From NCBI GenBank assembly GCA_021160955.1, contig JAGHBM010000046.1:1-23815 (forward strand): 23,815 bases of DNA, written 5' to 3'. Origin of the DNA: Candidatus Aenigmatarchaeota archaeon (GTDB lineage Archaea; Aenigmatarchaeota; Aenigmatarchaeia; PWEA01; JAGHBM01). Of the stretch, positions 13,396 through 22,300 are shown piece by piece; positions within the stretch are counted from its first letter, which is position 1, and the number at the start of each line of letters is the position of its first letter. The notes under the pieces were generated by a model that searched no databases, had not been told where the DNA came from, and saw only the letters and a program-made list of their open reading frames with translations. A program made the translations under genes and the position numbers.

Positions 13396-16300
13396 TTGCC
13401 ATCTCTGGTAGTACTTGAATCCATAGTAGTTGATGACTATTATCAAGATTATTATATAGGTTATCCAATTAGAGAATGCATTCAACAATATGGTGAATAC
13501 TATCGGCATTTGATAAACCTCAAAGCTCGTTATTGCCGTGGCGCTCTTGTTCTCATAATGCCCATCCACGGTGAGCAAATATCTTCCAGGCTCTATGTTG
13601 CTCGGAAGCTTGAAAGATTTTGTGTAAGAGAGCCTTCTATCTACGGCAAGGGTTTCTTTATCACTCATTATTTTCTCCTTCACATCTGCCTTCTCTATTG
13701 TGTAGGTGACCTCAACGTCAACGGTCTTGACCTCACCAAAGGCATAAATTGTTACTCTAAATGTTGGTGTTCCTCCTATTGGTATTTTTGGTGTCATTGC
13801 ATCCACGGTAACATCCAACAACGCCTCTTTTGGTTTAACCACGTTTAACCTGACTGGTATCTTATCTACGTTGTTGCCATACTTTATTACTATGTTTCCC
13901 AAATAAGTTCCAGTCAATGTGGTTGAGAGTGCGAAGAATTTCACATCCACGTATTCGGTGCTCTTCTTGTCTATTTCCACACTTGTCTTCTCAAACTGAG
14001 TGAATTCCCATACCCTTCCCTCTACACTTAGATCAACCGTTACTTTCTGGTTCAAATTGTTTACTATGCCGAGTGGGAATATCTGATACTCTCCTGGATG
14101 CAAGGTAACATCTATCATTTCCCTTGAAAACTCTATGGGTTTCCCAGGAACACTTTCATTTGTGGAGGTTCCACCACTACCTCCACCAGATCCACCACCA
14201 CCTCCCCCGCCACCGGAGGAGACTGTTGAAGTGGTGGGACAAGGACTGGCAGAGCAAATACCACCACAACAATAAAGTCCAGAGCAGCATGCCATAGAGC
14301 TGCAACTTTCATTAACATCTGCACATTGTGTTTGTTCCGCTGCAAAGTACGCGGACGTTGAAGTTGTTACGGCACAAGCGATATGATTTGTTTTATCAAC
14401 GGATGTCGTCAACTTTTCCCAACCTGAATCACATTTGTCTTCGTTGAAGTTCCAGTCACTACACTTGTATATCTTAACATTGTCTTCGAGTTGCACATTT
14501 CCTATCATATCATTGTAATTTATGCATACGGTTGCATTCTTGAAGCTCAGTGTTTGGTTTATGGCAAATCCTCTGAGCTTTACCCTTGTATCTGGGATGT
14601 TTACCCACGTTGGTAAGACGTCGTCGACTATAAGTGTCTCACTCTCCGGTTTATTTATTGGAACATCGTTGAACTCTATCTCGTAATTTCCGATGTCTGT
14701 TACGACATCGTATGTCCTGTTGTGTACAATTGTTGAGAATATGCCATCTGATGTGAAACTGTGAATCAAATATTCACTTGTTTTTGGTTTGTCGTTCCTG
14801 TAGAATTTGAATTCTACGTCTCTGTAATTTCCTTCCGAATCTTGAGTCAAACCTGAGAATGGTAATTTTTGATATACTTCGAACCAACTATCATACGTCT
14901 GGGTGTTGTTTTCATCGTCTTTTGCATAAATCTTGAGATCATAATCACCAATTTGTTTTGTATCTGTGAAGTTGTATTTCCACAAACCGTTTTCAAATGT
15001 CATCGTATTGTTAATCCGTGTACCGTTCGGATATTTAATTTCCAAAATAACCTCATCGACTTTTGAGTTATCTGTTGCATTTATCTCTATGAGATTACTC
15101 TTGCCGATCTCAACCGATGGTATTATTGCATTGGAAATTCTTGGTGGAGTAACATCCATGTATATTATTGCATCTGGTTCTGAATTGATCGCAGTTGCAC
15201 CCTCGGTTATTCCTGTCTGGGACGTACCAAATACTTTGAGCGTATAGTTTGTTGCGTCGGTTATGTTTGGTGCAGTGCAGTTTATCAACCACCAGCCATT
15301 CTTATAAGCTGAGTTGCTCACAGGACAGCTCTCATCACCAAACTTTATTTCCCAAGTTGCCTCGTCTATGGGCGATCCTGCAAAGCTTAGGCTTGCATTG
15401 ATTGTTACAACATCTCCGTAACGGACTTTAATTGGACTTTCATGTGTTGGAGAATTTATTCCGAGCATTATCCTGAGTACATCTAACGTCAAACTGACGT
15501 TCATCTGGTTTGGCTGTGCAGATGAGTTTGATATCAATATGTTCCCCGAGAATGTTCCATTTTGATCTGATGTGTTGTAATACACAGTCACCTGTTTCGT
15601 TTCCAGACTTCCTACATTGATGATTGTTTCATTCAATATCACATAATTTGATATGTTACCTGATTTTGAAAGATCAAACGTTATCGGTATGTTACCGAGG
15701 TTGGTTATGTTGATTTTACCAAATTCTTGGATTCCCGAAGTGGTTCCAACGGTTGCATTTAACCTGTCCGGTGTTACGTTCCATCTCCAATCCTCACCGA
15801 CGTTTATGGTTAAGGTTACTGAGTCAGATGTTCCCTTACCATTTGAATCAAATTTCAAATCATATTGGCCGACCGGATAACCTTCAGGAATTGTGAAGTT
15901 GATCGAGACATCTCTTGATTCTAAAACGTTGAGATAGTCTAAATGTGACGGAGATATCTCAACCGAGAAGTTTGTGCATTCATCTCCGACACAGGAAATA
16001 TTTATATCGTCCACCTTGTAGTTTCCTGTGGAATTCAAAGTTATATGTGTTGATATTTCATCACTCGGCTTAACATTGATTGACCATGGATATTGAACTA
16101 TATCTATAACTGGATTTCTGGTCACGTTAAACTGTATGTTCTTCTGACTTTGACCCAGTGTGTTATCTGGATTGGTCCATTGTGATGTTAAAGTAACAGT
16201 GTAAATTCCTGGTAATGTTCCGCTCGGTACTGACACGGTTATTATTTCGCTTTTTCCTTCACCCTCGGTTATGTTACCAAAATCTACAAAAGATGGACTT

Positions 16301-19300
16301 GAAGTCCAATTCGTTGGTGTGGTCACGGTCAAGTTGGAAGAATACGCACTACCCTGTCCCGTGTCTTCCAAAGTTACATTGATTGGAATGTTCTTTCCAC
16401 TAATTTGTGTGATTCCGTTCACGATTGGTTGAGTAACATTTATGTTGATGTTCATGGAAGTTGTCCCAATGGATTCGAAGCTCATCTGTTCTGATGTATT
16501 TATCTGGCTGCTGCTGTCGTTTGCATAAACCCTGACATGATAAGTACCAGTTTGATGCGGTGTAAAGGTATGTGTTAAATGATACGTCTTATCTCCGATG
16601 TGGTAATATTCTATTATCGAAGATCCATTTGGCTCTGTTATGTTCACCCATGCATGGTTTATCTCTGCATTATCCCAAACGTCAGATTCTATGACAACAT
16701 GCTCATAATTTTGATCGAGGATTGCCGGTTCAACGGTCGTGTTCTCTACTTTCGGTGCTGGATCCGAGACATAATAGGTGACATCTGATGTCTTAGTTGT
16801 TGGATCGGAGTAAGTTGAATTGTAGAAAACTAACGTAAGTGTATACGTTCCACCCGTCAAACTCTCTGGAACGGTGTAATTACATACGACATCTCTTGAT
16901 TGTGCTGCTGGGACCATTATATTCGATGGACATGAAGTAATATCTCTTGCCGTTGCATCCCCACTCTTAGTTATCTTGTATGTAACGTTCTTGTTACCGG
17001 TGTTTTCAATGGTCACGGTGAAGTTTCCATTGGCATTCACATATGCTTGAATATCCTGACTACTTGGCGAAACGTTCCAACTCTTGTCCCATGGAACGGT
17101 TACGTTCAATATCAAGCTGTCCCAACACTCTGAAGATGGAGAGCAGGTTGAACCTGTGGCATTGGAAGTTATGTTCGTCCAATAATATCCTGGTGATTGT
17201 CCTCTTGGAATGCTTATGTTGACTAAAACAGCTCTCTGAATTTGACTCTTCAAAACTTCGAAGTTGTTCGGCTTATATTCTACGACCCAAGAGCTTGGCA
17301 GCGTTCCACCAGAGCTGTTACTCTTGACACCTTCAAGTTTTTGATTACCATATGCAATTACATCGTAACTTACTTGCTTCCAAGAACCATGTGATATGTT
17401 TTCTTCTATGTAACTTTTGTCAAGTCTTAGAATTGTGTTCTCTTCAATGTTTATCGTGGTCTGTTGCTGCAAATATTCTATGGTGTTGTCAGGATTCTTC
17501 CATGTCGTGTTAATATTCATGAAAATTGTTGATGGTGCTGCCATTGATGTTACATCAATATTTATCGTGTTTACACAACTTTCATCGACCGATATGTTTC
17601 CACAGCTTATTGGATATGGACTTGGATAAATTCCAGCATTATCAAAACCTGTATAACCCACAAACGAAATCGTTACGTTCACGTATCTCATGGTTCCGTT
17701 GTTGATGGAGTTTGCTGATCCGATGTTGGTGATATTTATCTTCACGGGGAACGTGTAGTTGTTCTCTATTGTTATTCCAGTTGCTGTGACCGAACTTACG
17801 TTTCTCTCCATTGAGGCAGTTGCTCTACCAATCACGGTGAAACTGTGTTCATCTGTTTGGTTTATATTTCCGGACGTGTCGTTGACGTAGAAAGTTACGT
17901 TGTAAATTCCGCCATTGTGATGTGGTGTGTAATCTATTTCATAATTGTTTCCGGTTGTATGTAGCAAAGTTACATTCTCTTTACCACCTGGATATTCTAT
18001 CTCACCCCAAACTGTGTTGATACCTATGTTGTCTGATGCATCACATGAGAGTTTTATGCTTTCATAATTCGCTTCTATTGTGCCTTTTGATAGTGTTGCA
18101 TTCTCTATTTTCGGTGGTATACTGTCTACCACGGTAATGGTAATTGGTATTTTTCTCAGTGTTGGATTGGCTGTTGAGTTGCTTATATCTACATAACCGG
18201 TGTATTTTCCAGGTACTTGACCTTCAGGTATCGAATAATTGACATAAAAACTTCCCACACTCGAATTGCCTTCTACCGTTATACTGCTTGGAATGATTAT
18301 GAGCGAACTCACGTTGCCTTCCTTGGTTATGGAGAAGGTTATGTTCATGTTACCGGTATTGGTTATGTTTGCAATTCCCAAGACACCGCTGTTCTTCGTG
18401 CCTATTGATTCTTCCCAACCGGCAACTGGGGCTACTTTCCAAGACCAATCTTCCAGCACTTCTAAAGTGATGTTTAAGAATTTCCAACAGTTTCCACTTG
18501 GCGAGCAGAATTGTGTGGAATTAGTTGCATTCACCACAAAAATTGAAGAGTAAGTTCCGGGAGGTTGTCCCGATGGTATCAAAGCTTCTATCGATACATT
18601 CTCGAAGGATCCCGGTTGTATAGACTGGATGTAATTGTTTTGGTTGTTCGATACGAACCTTATCCAGCTTTCAGGCAAGTTTCCAAATGTCTTGTTGAAG
18701 AATATCTTATCGAGGAAATAATTCCCAGTCGAGTTCACAAAAACATAATCTATTATCGTATCAGAGGAATGGTTAACGTCGTGAGAAAATTCTGTTCTAC
18801 TTACATTCAATATGGGATTCTCCAATATCGTGATGTTTGTCCTGTTCTTTGCTGCGGTTCCGGGTGTGAGGTCAGGATTAGTCCAAAGTGATTTTCCGCT
18901 TATACTATAGTTTCCAGGCGCACCTGCCTCCACCACAGATATGTTCCATATAGCTGTATGCGTTTCTCCAGGTCTTATTTCAAAACCTTCAGTTTGTGTT
19001 AGGTTCTCACTTTCCCATCCATCGGGGAGCAATCCCAGGTAAAGTTTTGCATCTTTCATGGTTCCATTTCCAGTGTTCTCGAGGGTTAGGTTCAACAAGA
19101 AGCTCTCTCTTCTTCCTTGTCTGGTTCTTATGCTTATTATGTGTGGTTCCTGCCTCAAAATTCCAGTTGTCTTATTCCAGGCGTTCAAATATCCGACAAA
19201 ACTACTGTTCTCAAATCCAGTGGTGTCGTTTATGAACAATGTCACGTTGTATTTTCCAGCCTCAATTGGTGTAAACGATCCATTCCAAAATCCAGTTCTC

Positions 19301-22300
19301 TCAGTGAGGTATTTTGTTTCCTCTGAACCGTCAGGTTTTCCTATGACTGCCCATATTCTATCGACAGATAGATCAGTAAAGTCCTGAGTCCAAATTTCTA
19401 CAGTTTCGTTGACTCCAACGTCTGATACTTCTTGGCCATATTCCCTCAACGAGTAGTTTTTGACTCCAAGAACACCCTTGACAAATACCCAGGTTCCAAC
19501 AGTACTCGAGTCGTCCCATTCACCAAGTTGATCGGTTGCGTTTATTTCAATTGTGTAGTTTCCAGGGAATCTCGTATCGGATGGATTGTAGTAAACATAG
19601 GCATAGCCGCTTGAGTTGGTCGAGTTTATCAACTTTCCTTCAGGTGTATAGAAGAATACGTTGGCAGATGCAGGATCTCCGGTGTCACCCTTTTCAACCT
19701 TGGCTGTTATCTTTACTCTATAAGGCGTGTACGTGTCATTTCTATAAATTTCGTTGAAGTCCTTATATATTTCGGCAATTTTAAGTTTCTTACTCACTAT
19801 GACGACCGTAGAGTTACTGTCTTTTGATGTCGAATTATAGAATACATCATCGTCGTTTGTGATGTTACATGTCACGTCATATGTTCCAGATGCAGATGTT
19901 CCACTATCCCAATAGTAAACTGCATAACCCGAACTGTTGGTTTCGTTTGTTCCTGAGAATTCACTTGTTCCTATTCTTACCTTTCCGTGAAAACGTACAG
20001 TGTAATTCTCTATGCCGTTAGTTGAGTTGGCATCATAAACTTTACAAACAATTTTTGCAATACCGGATGTTAATATTTCAGATGGGGCAATGATGCCATC
20101 AACACTTGCCCATCCGTAGATTTTTATTGGAATTATCTCCTCTTTTTCTGAAAACTTTACAGTTAAGTTATGTTCTCCGAGTGTGAAATCCTGTGGTATA
20201 CTCCACGTGTAATTACAATAACCATTGGAATCTATTGTTGTGTTAGCTAAATTCGTCTCGTCTATATACCATTCACACATCCTCCCAGAAGCATTGAGTC
20301 CATCACCATTTTCATCAGTTATCCTTGCTTCAAGATATTCGTCCATGCCACGATTCAACACCGATCCCGGACCAACGTTGGTGAAATTCAAATTAACTCC
20401 TATTATTCTCATCCACCTGAACGACGAGTTTGCCGGATGGTAATAGCTCTTGTTTATCAATGCTCTCCACTGATACCATCCACCAAGATTGTTGTCTGGA
20501 TTGTAATTGTAAGAATAATGGCCGTTACCAGTATCGCTTGCGGTCATCTCTCCTTCGGGCATGAGGAACTTTGTATCTGCTCCAGTCACTGCCTCATTCC
20601 AATCATCTCTAACACTAACTTCCAACATCGTTTCGTTTGGTTCGAAGCAGCAGGCATATATCTCCGTTTCGTTATCCGGTGAGATGATCGTTATGTTGCT
20701 GAGATTACCATAAACCCAATACGTTCTTGATTCGATAGGTTGGTTGTCATGCCAGAAGTATATCGAGTAATTCATTGGTGTCTCGTTATCGAGCTTCGAC
20801 CTCACCTCTATCTTGGGTGTTATTGTCGCTCCAGCAACGGTGTTGGATGCATCCCATACACCGTACTCGTATATCGTATAGTTCGTGGACGGAACTATCT
20901 TTCTTCCACCTTCCAGGTTTTCTTCTATAGCATCGAGTGTATAGGTCACCGTCGGTCCACCGTAAGGTCCTCCAGAGAATCTATCTATCTTATTGCCAGA
21001 TGGGATCCACGATACATTTATGGTATCGATTTTACCGTAAACCCTGTAACTCTGGCTTTTTTCGAAGAATCCACAAAAGTTGTTCACACCGGTGAAATTT
21101 GCAATAGCCGTTATAACCTCACCACCAAAGTTATCTCCGGCATACCAATCACCATTTCTAATCAAAGTGTAGTTGGTTCCTTCCGCTAGAACATCACCAA
21201 GTTTGTCATAGACCGTATAATTCGTTCCAAGATCTTGGGTTATGTTGGCACCTAGTTCCGGTGTGTATTCTGTCCCGAAGTTGTCTACCCTGTATTCGCC
21301 ACCAGAGGTTGGCCACCCCACCCAAGATCCGCTCGAGTTCAAAACACCGTAAACCTTGTAATCATCTGACTCGTACGTGTAGTTGTAGTAATATCCACTC
21401 TTGTAAACTTCTACCTGGACTTTGTCATTATCAAGTGCGAGATCTTCGTTGTTTGGTATGTCAAAAACTCCAGTCGTGTCTGTACCCTGGTAGACTGGAC
21501 CTTGTTTCCACTTCACCGTGACCTGTGTTGGAGATATGATTGCTCCAGTCTGATCTCTTATGTCCAAAGACCAAGTTATGTTTGGTTTTATTCCTTGTGC
21601 TTCACAACCACTGTATCTTGAGACTTCACCGCCTGATGCCGGATCCAATGTGACCGTTGTTTGAATTTGGTTGTAAACAACGAACCAAGTTTCGATTGGT
21701 TCATCGTTCAAAATCCCGTTCTGATCTTCGACTTTACTTTTGTTTATTCTCAGCGTGTAGTTTCCGGCACCAAGATCTCCAACAAAATTTATTTCAAAAT
21801 TACCATTTGCATCTGTTGTAGCGGTACCATTTTTTCCCGTTCCAATCACATACCAAGTCACGTTCGTGTTAGCTGAATCTAAACCAGTCCTATCATTCTT
21901 AACGTGTCCAGTGATGTTTATCGTTTCACTGTAGTTGAAATGCGCCGGCGCAGGTGTTTGCGTTGTTGGGTGAACTACCAAGTTGTCAACAGTCAGTGAC
22001 TCGACGTAGAACACACTTTGATTTCCACCTGAAATACCATCTGAGTTCGTGATGTTGACCTTCAAAACATGTTGATCCAAACTTGAAAATCCGTCTTCGG
22101 TTACATTCAAACTACAATTGTACAGTCCAGATCCATCGGTTGGACAAGTTTTTATGAAGTTACCATCCACGTAGAAGTTAACATTCTCTCCCACCACAGG
22201 ATTGTTATCTGGTGGAGTCTTAACGTAACCTGATACCCAAAAGACTTGATTTGGATTTACGTAATGATCAAAATTCTCTCCAATGGATATATTTTGGACT

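Noticed and set aside
14160..14220. Poly-glycine stretch as an assembly error or frameshift
   Set aside because: The frame stays open on both sides with matching composition and domain continuity, and codons vary within the Gly run. A natural linker is simpler.
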